Assembly (NCBI GenBank): GCA_016720905.1
Contig: JADKJT010000001.1
Span: forward strand, 1-64,000
From: Gemmatimonadaceae bacterium
GTDB lineage: Bacteria > Gemmatimonadota > Gemmatimonadetes > Gemmatimonadales > Gemmatimonadaceae
Direction of reading: 5' to 3'
DNA: 64,000 nt
Positions 16,521 to 26,352 of the stretch are shown piece by piece. The notes below the pieces were generated by a model. The model worked only from the letters and a program-made list of their open reading frames with translations. It was not told where the DNA came from and made no database searches. The stretch's first letter is position 1. The number at the start of each line of letters is the position of its first letter. The translations under genes were made by a program, and so were the position numbers.

Positions 16521-17459
16521 TCAGATCTCCCAGTTCGACAACACCATCCCACTCCCCGGCGCCACTTCGCTCCAGCCGTACGCGCTCATCCGCAAATCCG
16601 TCCACCGCACGCGCGCGCCGAGTCCCACCAGCATGCGGTAGGCGTCGGGATAGTCGCCCTGCAATCGTATGGCGATGCGACGCGTGCCCACGCGACGGGC
16701 AAGGTCGGCCAGCGTTCCCACCAGCTTGGGCAAGTCGGTGCGACGTTCCAGCACCAGCTTGAGCACGCGCAGTTCGTCGCGCGTGCGCCCTTCCACCAGC
16801 GGCACCGTGTGGTACACGGCAAATCCCGTTGGCGCGGTGGCCGTTCCCAGCAGCACCGTGTCGCCCAGCGACATGCGGTCGGTCAGTTCCAGTTCTCGGG
16901 TGAAGTCGTAGCCCGGCATTACGCGTGAGGTGAGCAGTCGACACTGTTCAAGCGCGGTTTCCTTCTCCAGTCCGGCAAGGCGCGACAGTAGCAACGGCGT
17001 GTGATCGCCCAGTGCCGCGTCAAGCGTCAGCGTGACCGTCAGATGCGACGGCAGGAATCCCAACGCCGAGTAGAAGCCGATGTTGTCCATCGTGCGCGGC
17101 ATCGTTTCCAACCCGATGACTTTGGCGCCTTCGCGACGCAGCAGGCTCATCCCGCTTTCCACGATGATCTTGCCCAGCCCCATCCCCTGCTGGTCGGGGC
17201 GCACGCACAGCGGCCCCATCCAACCTTCGGTTCCCGAGCGATGCACAATGTTGAAGGCCGCAATCTTGCCGCGTTCATCGCGCCAGCAGAGTGCGCCGTC
17301 ACCGGCGTCGACGATGGCGTACCGCCAGATGGATGGATGGAGCGCCGGTACCCGTACGCCGGTCAGGCCATCGCGCCGATAGCGCTCCGTGAACGCTTCG
17401 GTGAACACCTCGTTCAGTCCGTCGATGTCATCAACGGTCGCCACCAAGGGGCAATCCAT
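16521..17459 (-). CDS. GNAT-family N-acetyltransferase, in frame with SbcC
   Basis: About 312 residues from ATG 17459. The acetyl-CoA region is PLCVRPDQQGMGLGKIIVESG, followed by IGFYSALGFLPS, typical GNAT motifs; a second, weaker domain follows (residues ~190-312). There is no stop between the SbcC Walker B/H-loop end and this domain, so the sequence reads as an SbcC-GNAT fusion. GNAT-like sequence (TTRSFRNARPMD) begins slightly before the ATG, which has no good Shine-Dalgarno, so fusion or a lost stop are both possible. Substrate unknown. Confidence 0.7.
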   Translation of the reverse strand: MDCPLVATVDDIDGLNEVFTEAFTERYRRDGLTGVRVPALHPSIWRYAIVDAGDGALCWRDERGKIAAFNIVHRSGTEGWMGPLCVRPDQQGMGLGKIIVESGMSLLRREGAKVIGLETMPRTMDNIGFYSALGFLPSHLTVTLTLDAALGDHTPLLLSRLAGLEKETALEQCRLLTSRVMPGYDFTRELELTDRMSLGDTVLLGTATAPTGFAVYHTVPLVEGRTRDELRVLKLVLERRTDLPKLVGTLADLARRVGTRRIAIRLQGDYPDAYRMLVGLGARVRWTDLRMSAYGWSEVAPGSGMVLSNWEI

Positions 17460-19939
17460 CGGGCGGGCGTTGCGGAACGATCGCGTCGTCAGCGTCGAGA
17501 TCGAGCACCGCGTCAGCTGGTGTCGCCGTCCGCTAGTGACCGTCGCACCGGGCGTGACCGTACTGGCGCCGCGCTCCTCGTCGAAGCGCACCACCAGCAC
17601 GCGATCCAGTCCTTCGCGGACCTGCTCGATATGCGTGATCACAATGACCTGTTCGAAACGATCGTTCAACCGACGCAGCATCTCGATGACGTTGCCCCGA
17701 CGCGTGTCATCCAGCGACCCGAACACTTCATCGAGAATCAACAACGAGAACGCCTGCCCCGCCCGTTCCGCAATCATCTGCGAGATGGCCAGTCGCAACA
17801 CGAGATTGCACAAATCCTCTTCGCCACCGGAAATAACCGGCTTGGGCAGTCCGTCCTCGAGCACAACGAGGGTGTAGTCCTCGTCGAACTCCAGTGCATT
17901 GTAGCGCCCGTCGGTGAGATCGGCGAGAAATCGGCTGGCAATGTCAGACAGCTCGGGGCGCAACTGGAAGTTGAGATCGGTTCGCAGGTCGGTCAGCGCG
18001 CGGTCCAGCTCGTCATGCATCCGCTTTTCGCGCTCCAGTTCCTCAAGTTTCTCCTGCAATCGCGCCAACTCACGACGGCCACGTTCGGCCGCTTCCATCT
18101 CGGCCCGCGCCCGATCGGCGTCGGCCAGCGCCGCCACCGACTCCAACTCGGCGCGGCGCGCTTCCACAGCCGCCCTCTCGTGTGCATCGCGCACGGCCGC
18201 GAATTCGGCGTCCGAGTGTCCGCGCTTCCTCGTTGCGCATCGAGCGCAACCACTCGCTGGCGCGCGACTTCCAGCGCGGACCCCACCCGCAGCCGCTCCG
18301 CTCGCGTGGCGCTTTCGCGCTCCACCAGCCCGCCCAGCCGCGCCGCGCGCGTCTCGACATCGGCCAGACGCGCCACCGAGGCGCGCAACACGCCATGCTG
18401 CCCGGCATCGTAACCCATGGGCAGCGACGCGAGCGCCAGACGTGTCTCCTCCAGTCGCGCCGACAACGCCGTGCGCTGCTCACGCAACGCGGCCAGCTCG
18501 GTGATCGCCGAGTGGATGCGAGTCAACCGGCGCTCACCGGCCGCCACTTCCAGCTGCGCCGCGCGGCGTTGTTCATCCAGCGCATCGATCGCCTCGGGGG
18601 CCTTGCTCAGCTGATCGACGCGCTGTCGATAGTAGTTACCGTCAATGCGCACCGTCTCGACCTGCTCCGACAGCAGGTCGAGCACCGTGCGGTAGGACGC
18701 GCCCAGTGGACGTCCACAGGTTGGGCACGGGCTTTCCTCGCCCAACCCTTCCAGGGTTTCGCGTTGCTGCACCAGCTCGCTGTACTGGGCGCGCAACGCC
18801 TCCAGCCGAGTCTCTGCTTCCTGCTTGTCGCGCACCCAGATGGTGCGTTCGTGCTCAAGCGTCTGTTCTGCTGTCAGCAACGTCGCGCGTGCCGCACTCA
18901 GTTGCTGGCTTGTTTCCACTTCCAGCGCCGGCGCCGACTCCAGCTTGCCGCCCCGTTCGTTGAGGCGTGCTTCTTCCTCCGCCGACCCTCTTAACCGCTC
19001 TAACAGCGCCTGTCGTCGCGCTTCGGCCGCGGCCAGTCCGTCCTGCACGGCCAACTGCGCGCGCAAATCAGCCATCGGCTGCATCTCGGCCACCAACGGC
19101 GCCAATTCACTCTGCGCCGTCGCAATCGCCGCCATGTCGCGATCCAACCGCTCGACATCTCGGGCCAACGCCAGCGCCTCGTTCTCGGCGACGCGCATTT
19201 CCCCCAGCATCTGTTGCGCGCGCTCACGTTCGGCCTGCGCACCGGCCCACTGCGGAGCGACCGCGGTCAGCCGTTCGGCGGTTGCCGCCCGCGCCACTTC
19301 CGATTCTGCCGCCCGCGTGCGCGCGACTGCCACACGCGCCTCCGCCTCCGCCAGCATGCGCCACACCGCGTCAGCATCGGGCATGCCCTGCTTGAGCCCA
19401 TTCGTTTCGGCCAACAGCGCACGGCGACGTTCGCGCACCAACTCCTGTGCGCCGCTCAGGCGATCATACCCGAGTACGCGCGACAGAAAGCGGGCACGAT
19501 CGGACGGGCCGAGTGTGGCCATGACATCCAGTTCTTTCTGACCCGTGAAATAGGTGTGAAAGAACTCCGACCGCGTCATGCCCAACCGGCGCTGCAGCAG
19601 TTCGGTGACGCCAGTGATCGTGCTCGCAATGGGCGAGTCGCCCCCATCCAGAAAACACTCGGCGGTGGTCAGTCCGCGCAGCACGCGATAGCGATGACCC
19701 GCCAGCGAGAAGTCCAGTTCCACGCGCACGGGCGCGCGCGAATCCGCTCGCGAATTCCGAATGCCGTCGCGCGTACCGCGGGCGGCCGAATTGCCGTACA
19801 ACGCCCAGGCAATCGCTTCCAGGAGTGTCGACTTTCCCGATCCGTTTGGCCCGATAATCCCGGTAAGCCCGTCATCAAACGTGATGGTGGTGTCGACGTG
19901 TTGCCGGAAATTCTGCAGTCGCAGGGAGTGCAGGCGCAT
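17460..19939 (-). CDS. sbcC: SbcC/Rad50-like DNA repair ATPase, one frameshift
   Basis: Coiled-coil SMC-type ATPase that works with SbcD in processing DNA ends and hairpins. N-terminal Walker A GPNGSGKST (residues ~32-40), long coiled coils, and a zinc-hook CPTCGRPLG near the middle. The C-terminal part has the ISGGEEDLC signature, Walker B LLILDEVFGSLD and VITHIEQVRE. The two parts lie in different frames: one indel near 18213-18222 joins ...GSADT to DAEFAAVRDAHERA. ATG 19939 overlaps the sbcD stop (TGATG). No stop separates it from the GNAT domain. The frameshift may be a sequencing error, since both halves are well conserved. Confidence 0.85.
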
Positions 19940-21135
19940 CAGTTGTCCGCGATGGGCAGCGCCGCAGTGGCCGCGTCTTCAGCCTGCTGCAGATAGCGAA
20001 GCCCAAGCGTCACCAGTGGTTCGCGCTCGATGCCGGGAGGCAGCACACGCTCCTGCAACCGCTCGGCGAGAATTTCGGGGAGCGTGGCGCGGCGTCCGGG
20101 CGCCCCTTCACCCGTGCGACGCCGGACCAGCGGTTCGGGGCGACGGGTATCGAGATGGAAATTCATGGCGCGCCTGCGGTATTCACGGAGCGACACATGA
20201 TCGAGCTCGCGCACGACGTGACGCGGCACGTTGCGGATGCTGGCCCGTACCACGCGCTCATCGATGCCACCGGGCGCCGAGTCGACGCGTATGCGCAGCG
20301 CGGCATCCACTTCGGCGGCGCCCATCCCCGAGGCGTCGATGGGCTCAAGGTCCAGCAGCGGACGTGACGGCGTCACGGGGTGAAAGCGGTGCGCGCCGTT
20401 GACGAGGTTGTGCTCGATGAATCCCTTGCCGGGAACGCCCTGCTCGCGTTCCTCGCGCAATTCTCCCCACGGATTCGTACTGGTGTAGTCGATCGAGCCG
20501 CTGTAGTACGCGCGTGGCGCGACTTCGCGGTACACATGGTAGTGGCCGAGGGCGACGTAGCTCCAGGCGTCAGCGTGCAGCTCAGTCACGGGGATCTCGA
20601 TCGCCGCACGATCCACCGGCGCGGCCGACGCCGGCAGCATGCCGGCGATTTCGCCGTGCATCACGAGGACACTGTGCTTGAATCCCTCGGGCGGTGTCAG
20701 CGGCGGACGATCGATTCCCGGCACGTCCGGCACGGCGAGGACAGCCAGGGCGCGCGAGGGAAACGTGAACAGTTCGGCCTTCGCGTCGGCCACATGGACG
20801 CCGATTTCGCGAAACAGCCGCAGGATGCACCCCGTTTCCGTGGTGCGCGGCGCGTCGTGATTGCCGGCCACCATGACGATGGGTGTTTCCGGCAAGGCGT
20901 CACGCAACGCCGAAAACGCGCGGAACGCGTGGAGAATGGCGGGATTGGAAGGCCGCACCGAGTGGAAGACATCGCCGCCCACCACAATGAGCTCTGGTGC
21001 CAGGGCGATAATCTGCGCCACGGCACGCTGCACGGTTCCCGCGACGTCCGCCTCGCGCTGATTGATCCCCGAGGGGGTCAGTCGCTGATACTGGCGGAAC
21101 CCGAGATGGAGGTCGGAGAGGTGCACAAGGCGCAT
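19939..21135 (-). CDS. sbcD: SbcD/Mre11-like exonuclease
   Basis: 398 residues. Metallophosphoesterase motifs in order: HLSDLHLG (residues ~5-12), GGDVFHS, AGNHDAP, VMHGEI and LGHYHVYR, carrying the expected Asp, His and Asn metal ligands. With SbcC it would form the Mre11-Rad50-type nuclease that trims DNA ends. A capping/Rad50-binding region follows (LREYRRRAMNF). It is coupled to sbcC by TGATG and preceded, after 27 nt, by a secreted-protein gene in the same direction, then by HerA- and NurA-like genes. Confidence 0.9.
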   Translation of the reverse strand: MRLVHLSDLHLGFRQYQRLTPSGINQREADVAGTVQRAVAQIIALAPELIVVGGDVFHSVRPSNPAILHAFRAFSALRDALPETPIVMVAGNHDAPRTTETGCILRLFREIGVHVADAKAELFTFPSRALAVLAVPDVPGIDRPPLTPPEGFKHSVLVMHGEIAGMLPASAAPVDRAAIEIPVTELHADAWSYVALGHYHVYREVAPRAYYSGSIDYTSTNPWGELREEREQGVPGKGFIEHNLVNGAHRFHPVTPSRPLLDLEPIDASGMGAAEVDAALRIRVDSAPGGIDERVVRASIRNVPRHVVRELDHVSLREYRRRAMNFHLDTRRPEPLVRRRTGEGAPGRRATLPEILAERLQERVLPPGIEREPLVTLGLRYLQQAEDAATAALPIADN

Positions 21136-21162
21136 AGGGGGAATGGGGGCCCCGTCCCCGTC

Positions 21163-22089
21163 TTAAAGCACGTCCTGCCGCTGCACCGGCGCACTCACCC
21201 TGACCCGTTGCCGAATCCTCAGGTCCAGCATCACCGGCGCGGCGGCCGAGCCGGGGCCCGACGACACCTCTGACTGCACGTCCATCACCGTGCGCGCGTC
21301 GACAATCCAGGCCCGTTGCCGGTCGACCACCAACACGCCGTGCATGGTCCCCGCCGTGATCACGCGGGTGCCGGCCGGCAAGTCGCGCGACGTGCCATCG
21401 CGATGGAGAGAGCCTTCCATGGAAATCCATGCGTCGCGCCCGCCGCGCGTGAGCGAATCGAAGCGGAACCGCGCGCGCACGATACCGTCGGCACGGTAGC
21501 CGCTGACGGGGAGTGACGGCAGCACGATATCGCGTTCCCACCGATCACCGACACGAACCGTTTCCGCTGGCAGCATCCCCGGCATGGCGGCCAAAGTGGC
21601 ACCCAGCTCCATCGCGCCCGGCGGCGGATCATTGACGCGCATCGCGCCATCGGGCGTCACGCGCACGCGCACCTGACGTCCGTCCATCGGCAGCGGCAGC
21701 AACTGCGGTTGTCGCGTGGCCGATGGCGTGCCAGCGCCCATGGCCATGGAGTCCGTGGTGGCCAATAGTGTGGTGACCGACAGGTCACTGGCTTCCACCA
21801 AGGAGTGTGCGTACAGCAACAAGCGCGTGATGCGCGTGCTGGCGCGCGCGCGGCGCGGTCCGTAGTCCGGCAACGGGGTGCGTGTTGGACGACTGGACAC
21901 CTCGATGGTCTGCTCCATCTGCAACCACAGGGTGTCGCCAACCCGCGGGCGGACAATCAGCGACACACCGGCAGGCACGGATTCCGAGCGCCCCGCCGCA
22001 GTCTGGGCGTGCGCGTTGGAAAACGCCGACACCGCCAGCGTGCCGACGACCACGACCGCCCGCGTGCCGCGCGAACCCTTCACTGCCAC
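21163..22089 (-). CDS. Secreted protein of unknown function
   Basis: 308 residues. Signal peptide (residues ~8-28, ending NAHAQ), then a mostly beta-type sequence with VGDTLWLQMEQTIEVSS and VRVGDRWERDI. It resembles DUF6263-like periplasmic proteins only loosely. It sits between the HerA-like and SbcD genes with gaps of 18 and 27 nt, so it is probably cotranscribed with the DNA-end cluster although it is exported. No role in DNA processing is suggested by the sequence. Confidence 0.6.
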   Translation of the reverse strand: MAVKGSRGTRAVVVVGTLAVSAFSNAHAQTAAGRSESVPAGVSLIVRPRVGDTLWLQMEQTIEVSSRPTRTPLPDYGPRRARASTRITRLLLYAHSLVEASDLSVTTLLATTDSMAMGAGTPSATRQPQLLPLPMDGRQVRVRVTPDGAMRVNDPPPGAMELGATLAAMPGMLPAETVRVGDRWERDIVLPSLPVSGYRADGIVRARFRFDSLTRGGRDAWISMEGSLHRDGTSRDLPAGTRVITAGTMHGVLVVDRQRAWIVDARTVMDVQSEVSSGPGSAAAPVMLDLRIRQRVRVSAPVQRQDVL

Positions 22090-22107
22090 GATGTACCTCG
22101 CTGCCCT

Positions 22108-24093
22108 CTATCCACCGTATTCATCCGGAGCGAATCCGCGCAATGTCCGTGGCTTCGGCGCGATGGCTTCCGCGTCGATGGCGCCGGGACGGGCGCGTCG
22201 CTGCAACTCGCGTGTAAATGTTGACTTGACGTCATCAGGACGCCGGCGCAGCACCGCGTTGCGCGCTGCCAGCACCTCGGGCTCTTCATACAGCAGAATC
22301 GCCTGCTGCACCCATCCCAGATCGATACCACGGTCGAGGCGCCGAAGATCCCGCGCCACGGCCGATGCCAACGACGGCTCGGGGGCCTGCGGAAAACGTT
22401 CCACGCCTTCCCGCCCCGTCATCACGGCCGGACGGGGAAAGCGCACAAACACCGGTTGGGCAAAGTGCGGATGTCGCACCATCAACTGACCCTTGTCGAG
22501 CGTGGCCAGACGCGCCTTCACAGCGGGAGAGAGGACCTGATACCCGGGAGTGGCCAATTCGTCCGCGTCCATTCGACCGTACATCGTGGTCCCCGCATTG
22601 CCCACCACCCGCCGGTGCACCTGCGAGCGGAATTGCTGTGCCCCAAACAGCACCAGACCCAGGTAGCGACCGCGTTCGGAGATGTCGAGCAGCATCTTCC
22701 GCACATAGGTGTCGGGCCCATCGCTCGGCGCGTACTTGTTGAGCTCGTCCACGAACACAATCACGTGGTCGACGCCCAGATCCCGTCGTTCCAGGTGCTC
22801 GCGCAGTTTCGAGACGACGCGCGCAAACACAAGGTCCTGCGCGTCTTCCTCGACGTTGGCAACATCGACCACGTACACGGCCCGATCATCAAAGGTCCCG
22901 AATGGCAGGTCGGACACGGCGCCATCATCGGTCACCAGTCCGGCGCAGCGCGTCGACAGGTTGGACAGGCGATTGCGCACTTTGCGGATCGTGGCCGCGT
23001 GATGCGTGCGCCACGTGTCGCCATTGGAATCCTCCACCTTGCGCAACACCTCCCGGAACCAGGCATCCAAATCGGCGAACGACTGCACGCGATGCGTGCG
23101 CGCAAAACCGGGCTCCTCGAAATCGCGACCGACGACCCGTTCCCGGATGAAGTCGATCAAGGCGTCCGCTTTCGCATCGACGTCGTCCTTGTTGAGCAAC
23201 ACCTCGGCGAATTGCAGCACTTCGCCAAGCCCCCAGGTGAGCGGATGCACGTCGTCGGCCAGCGACGGATGTGATCGCAGCGTGTTGAGCGCGAAGCCGC
23301 GCGCCGTATACGGGGCATAGTAGCGCACATCTTTGAACGGTTCGGCCGGCACCTGTAACAGGTCGTACAATTCGCGGTCGGCGTCGTCCAGTTTGCCGGG
23401 TTGATCGAGAAAGCAGAGATCGGGCCCCTTCACGTTGAAGCACACGGCCGCCACGCTGCCGCGCTGCGCGGGGAAATGCGCAAAGATGCTCTGCAGCAAA
23501 AACTCGATGGCGCTGGTCTTGGTGGCCAGACCGGAGACACCGCTGATGTTCAGATGCGCGGCTTCCGGACCCACCAGAAAGTCGGCATCCACGTAGATGG
23601 GCGAGAGCATGCCGCCGGCGCGATACACGCCGACGGGGATGGCCGTGCGCGACTCGGCACGCAGATAGCCATCCATGCGCAACGCCACGGCAACATCGGC
23701 ATCCTCGGCAAGAAACACCTCACCCAGCGGAACCGGTTGCAGCGGCTCTTCGGGGATATGGCGCAGCACGTGCGCCGTATACAGGCGAATCTCCGTGCGC
23801 TCGGTGGCGGCCCGCAGACCGCCGGACGGCGATCCATCGTGGCCCAGCACATCGTGCAACGGCGACTGCAAATCGGAGTAGCTGAAGCCCTCCATCACCA
23901 CGCCATACACGCGCGGCACATGCGCGCCCACGGTTACCGGGCTTTCCACGCGCACAATCGTCCCGATGCCAATAGGCGCGTCGACCGCCGTCCAGAAATG
24001 AAATTCGTGCGGCGTGTTCGGCTTGCGCTCCGTCGCCACCACGCGACCAATCACGTCGCCGCGCGGCGACTCCTGTCCATCGTCAACGGTCAT
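22108..24093 (-). CDS. HerA-like DNA translocase/ATPase
   Basis: About 661 residues from ATG 24093; an in-frame TTG at 24132 overlaps the preceding gene and is the alternative. The N-terminal HAS-barrel-like part has VIGRVVATERKPNTP. The P-loop region reads GVSGLATKTS, not the usual GxTGSGKT, and Walker B is VIVFVDELNKYAP, followed by GRYLGLVLFGAQQF. HerA forms hexameric rings that drive NurA nuclease in archaeal end resection. The gene directly follows a NurA-like gene and precedes sbcD-sbcC, matching archaeal gene sets. HerA-like ATPases also occur in bacterial defence systems, so a repair role is inferred from context. Confidence 0.8.
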   Translation of the reverse strand: MTVDDGQESPRGDVIGRVVATERKPNTPHEFHFWTAVDAPIGIGTIVRVESPVTVGAHVPRVYGVVMEGFSYSDLQSPLHDVLGHDGSPSGGLRAATERTEIRLYTAHVLRHIPEEPLQPVPLGEVFLAEDADVAVALRMDGYLRAESRTAIPVGVYRAGGMLSPIYVDADFLVGPEAAHLNISGVSGLATKTSAIEFLLQSIFAHFPAQRGSVAAVCFNVKGPDLCFLDQPGKLDDADRELYDLLQVPAEPFKDVRYYAPYTARGFALNTLRSHPSLADDVHPLTWGLGEVLQFAEVLLNKDDVDAKADALIDFIRERVVGRDFEEPGFARTHRVQSFADLDAWFREVLRKVEDSNGDTWRTHHAATIRKVRNRLSNLSTRCAGLVTDDGAVSDLPFGTFDDRAVYVVDVANVEEDAQDLVFARVVSKLREHLERRDLGVDHVIVFVDELNKYAPSDGPDTYVRKMLLDISERGRYLGLVLFGAQQFRSQVHRRVVGNAGTTMYGRMDADELATPGYQVLSPAVKARLATLDKGQLMVRHPHFAQPVFVRFPRPAVMTGREGVERFPQAPEPSLASAVARDLRRLDRGIDLGWVQQAILLYEEPEVLAARNAVLRRRPDDVKSTFTRELQRRARPGAIDAEAIAPKPRTLRGFAPDEYGG

Positions 24094-24124
24094 GTTGGTC
24101 GGTCGCCTGCAAGAGAAGTCGTCA

Positions 24125-25273
24125 TCAGCCAATCAGGGCCTTCAGGTACTGCTCGCACCCATACACGCCATACGTGAGAGTGTCCCAACGCGGATCGGGG
24201 AGTGCGATCGGCCCGCGCTCGGCGAGGATCCATCCGCTCACTTCGTCCGCACGCCGGGTGAGTATGCGTACGGCCGCCGGTTCCGGATGATCGCGTGCCA
24301 CATCGGCCGCATGAAAGAGGGAAAGGGGCGGCGCGAGTTCCACCCGAACCAACCCGTGCAGCGGATCGCCGTCGTCCGAGGCGTGGACGCGCAGGTACCA
24401 ACTGGCCACGCCGCGGCGACCGCGATGCTGGACCAGAAACAGTGGACTGCGTTCGCCAACGGCGAGACCGAGCGTTGCCCGCACGGCCGCCACGTCCCCG
24501 TACAGCGTGTTGTGCGACTTCACGACACCAAATGCCGGGGACGCGGCATCAACGGCGAGGTTGCCGGAGATCCCGCCATCAATCCACAGCCATCGCTGCT
24601 CGGTGCGGCACCATTCTGCCGCCAGCCGGCGCTCCAGTGTTTCTCGTTCCTGGGCCACGACGTCAAGCGCGCGCGCCCGAACGGCCAGCGGATGCAATGG
24701 CAGTTCGTCACGCCCGGATTCGGACACATCAATCGGATCGACGTTCGTTGCCAGCAGGGCGGCCCAGTGCGATTCGCCCAGATGCGTCCGCGAGGCCAGG
24801 ACCAGATGACGCACGCGGGGCACGTCCCACGTGACCATGCGCCGGTCGATTCGCTGGCGAATGACCGCCGCGACGGTTGCGAAGAGGATAGGCGAGCCAT
24901 CGAGATGCCCCAGAATCCGGCTCCGTTGGATGCCGTCCAGAAATGCGTCCACCCCAACAGCCGCCGCCACGTTGGCAACCCGCGCGCCGAATTCCTCCAG
25001 CATCGCGCAACTGGCCACTGCCGGTGGATCCCCGGCCATGGCAAATCGCTCCAGCGGCGCGGCGGAGCCCGCCGAGTCAATGGCCCGACTGCCCACCAAC
25101 GGACGCAAGGCCCGCAACGCGGCACGAAGGCCGCCGTCAGGCCATATTCCGCCTGTGGCGCGGGCCTCCAGACTCGGACCAGAGTCGGCAAGGGAAATTC
25201 GACCCTGAACCGGAGAAGCGACTCGTTCGTCTTGCACGGAGCGGACGCTAGCGCCCCAGCCCCGCCGGGACAA
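24125..25273 (-). CDS. NurA-like nuclease, partner of HerA
   Basis: 382 residues from GTG 25273 (a second GTG at 25237 is possible). The middle contains WLWIDGGISGNLAVD, then FGVVKSHNTLYG, compatible with the NurA core, where an Asp after a strand binds metal and a GVVK segment follows; QHRGRRGVASWYLRV and a final strand-helix end are also NurA-like. Similarity is modest by eye, so the immediate HerA neighbour carries much of the weight. It would be the nuclease of a HerA-NurA end-resection machine, first gene of the minus-strand cluster. Confidence 0.62.
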   Translation of the reverse strand: MSRRGWGASVRSVQDERVASPVQGRISLADSGPSLEARATGGIWPDGGLRAALRALRPLVGSRAIDSAGSAAPLERFAMAGDPPAVASCAMLEEFGARVANVAAAVGVDAFLDGIQRSRILGHLDGSPILFATVAAVIRQRIDRRMVTWDVPRVRHLVLASRTHLGESHWAALLATNVDPIDVSESGRDELPLHPLAVRARALDVVAQERETLERRLAAEWCRTEQRWLWIDGGISGNLAVDAASPAFGVVKSHNTLYGDVAAVRATLGLAVGERSPLFLVQHRGRRGVASWYLRVHASDDGDPLHGLVRVELAPPLSLFHAADVARDHPEPAAVRILTRRADEVSGWILAERGPIALPDPRWDTLTYGVYGCEQYLKALIG

Positions 25274-25362
25274 CGTGGGTATGCGGATCGGGCATCGTGC
25301 CTGACTTCCTCGTCTTCACGCTCCGGCCGACCATCGAAACTGTTGACGTGCCATCACGATTC

Positions 25363-26340
25363 ATGATTCCGATCCGCCCGCGCGTCGCGACCAGGCAGTG
25401 CGGTGCCTGGCGGCTGCTCCTCATGACGCTGGTGCTGACCACCGGTTGCGATCGCCTCAAGAACGCAACCAGCGGGGGCGCATCGTCACTCAGTGCCGAT
25501 CCGACATGGCTGGCAGACAGTGCGTTACTGGCCGGAAAGCCCCGTATCCTGTTCCGCACGTACGTGCATGAACAGGGTCGCGGCATCGCGCCAATCGCTA
25601 CCATCGGGGCCATCGGATTTCGTCAGGTGATGATGGGCGGGCGAGGCTGGAAGGCCTTCGACGTCAACTACCTCCGGGACGGTAAGACGCTCACCGCCCT
25701 TCGCGATGGACGCGCCATCGGCGTGGCGAAAAGCAGCCGCGGTATGTGGGAGTCGAGCGGACAACTCGACAGCATTCCGCGCTGCAATCTGATTCCCACT
25801 GGTCTCACCGACGCCCCACCGTCCGTCACGTTGGCGTTGTCCGGTTCACCCCTGCCCGTCAAGCCAGTCACGCCGTTGTCCGACGGCGAATTACAGGATG
25901 CCCTCGCCAAGGTGCCGACGCTGATTGCGCCGTCGGCCGGGATCCCCATCAGTCTGCTCGCGCGCTACAAGCGCGAGGTGCACGTGATGTCCACCGGCGT
26001 CAGTTCGCGACCCTCGATCCTGCTGATCTTCAACGATCCGGAACAGGTTCCGGATACGTTGCAGCCCACCGCGCAACGACCCCGGCAGTTGGTCGTGGTG
26101 CTCGACAAGGGCGTGTACGGCTACCGACCCTCGTATCGTTATGCGACGCTGGGCAACGCACTTTCCACGCCCCGCCTCACGTTTCTCGACATCCTGGACG
26201 TCGACGGCGACGGTCACGCCGAAATATTTTTCGGTTCCAAGTACCGGCACATCGACCGGATGCTGGATGCGACACACGCCATGCGTTTCGAGAACGACGC
26301 ATGGCGTGAGATCTTCAAGGAGTCGATGCGCTGTCCGTAA
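25363..26340 (+). CDS. Lipoprotein of unknown function
   Basis: About 325 residues from ATG 25363; the frame is open to 25297. The N-terminus is basic, then hydrophobic (RLLLMTLVLTTGC), with the Cys of a lipobox near residue 27. The C-terminus contains DVDGDGHAEIFFGSKY, an FG-GAP/calcium-loop-like motif seen in secreted beta-propellers. It is divergent from the NurA-like gene; the short space between must hold both promoters. No enzymatic motif is seen. Confidence 0.65.
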   Translation: MIPIRPRVATRQCGAWRLLLMTLVLTTGCDRLKNATSGGASSLSADPTWLADSALLAGKPRILFRTYVHEQGRGIAPIATIGAIGFRQVMMGGRGWKAFDVNYLRDGKTLTALRDGRAIGVAKSSRGMWESSGQLDSIPRCNLIPTGLTDAPPSVTLALSGSPLPVKPVTPLSDGELQDALAKVPTLIAPSAGIPISLLARYKREVHVMSTGVSSRPSILLIFNDPEQVPDTLQPTAQRPRQLVVVLDKGVYGYRPSYRYATLGNALSTPRLTFLDILDVDGDGHAEIFFGSKYRHIDRMLDATHAMRFENDAWREIFKESMRCP

Positions 26341-26352
26341 GCGCTCGCTCGG

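Noticed and set aside
17001..18413. 470-codon plus-strand frame
   Set aside because: Antisense to sbcC and the GNAT gene; sequence rich in His/Gln/Arg without any motif.
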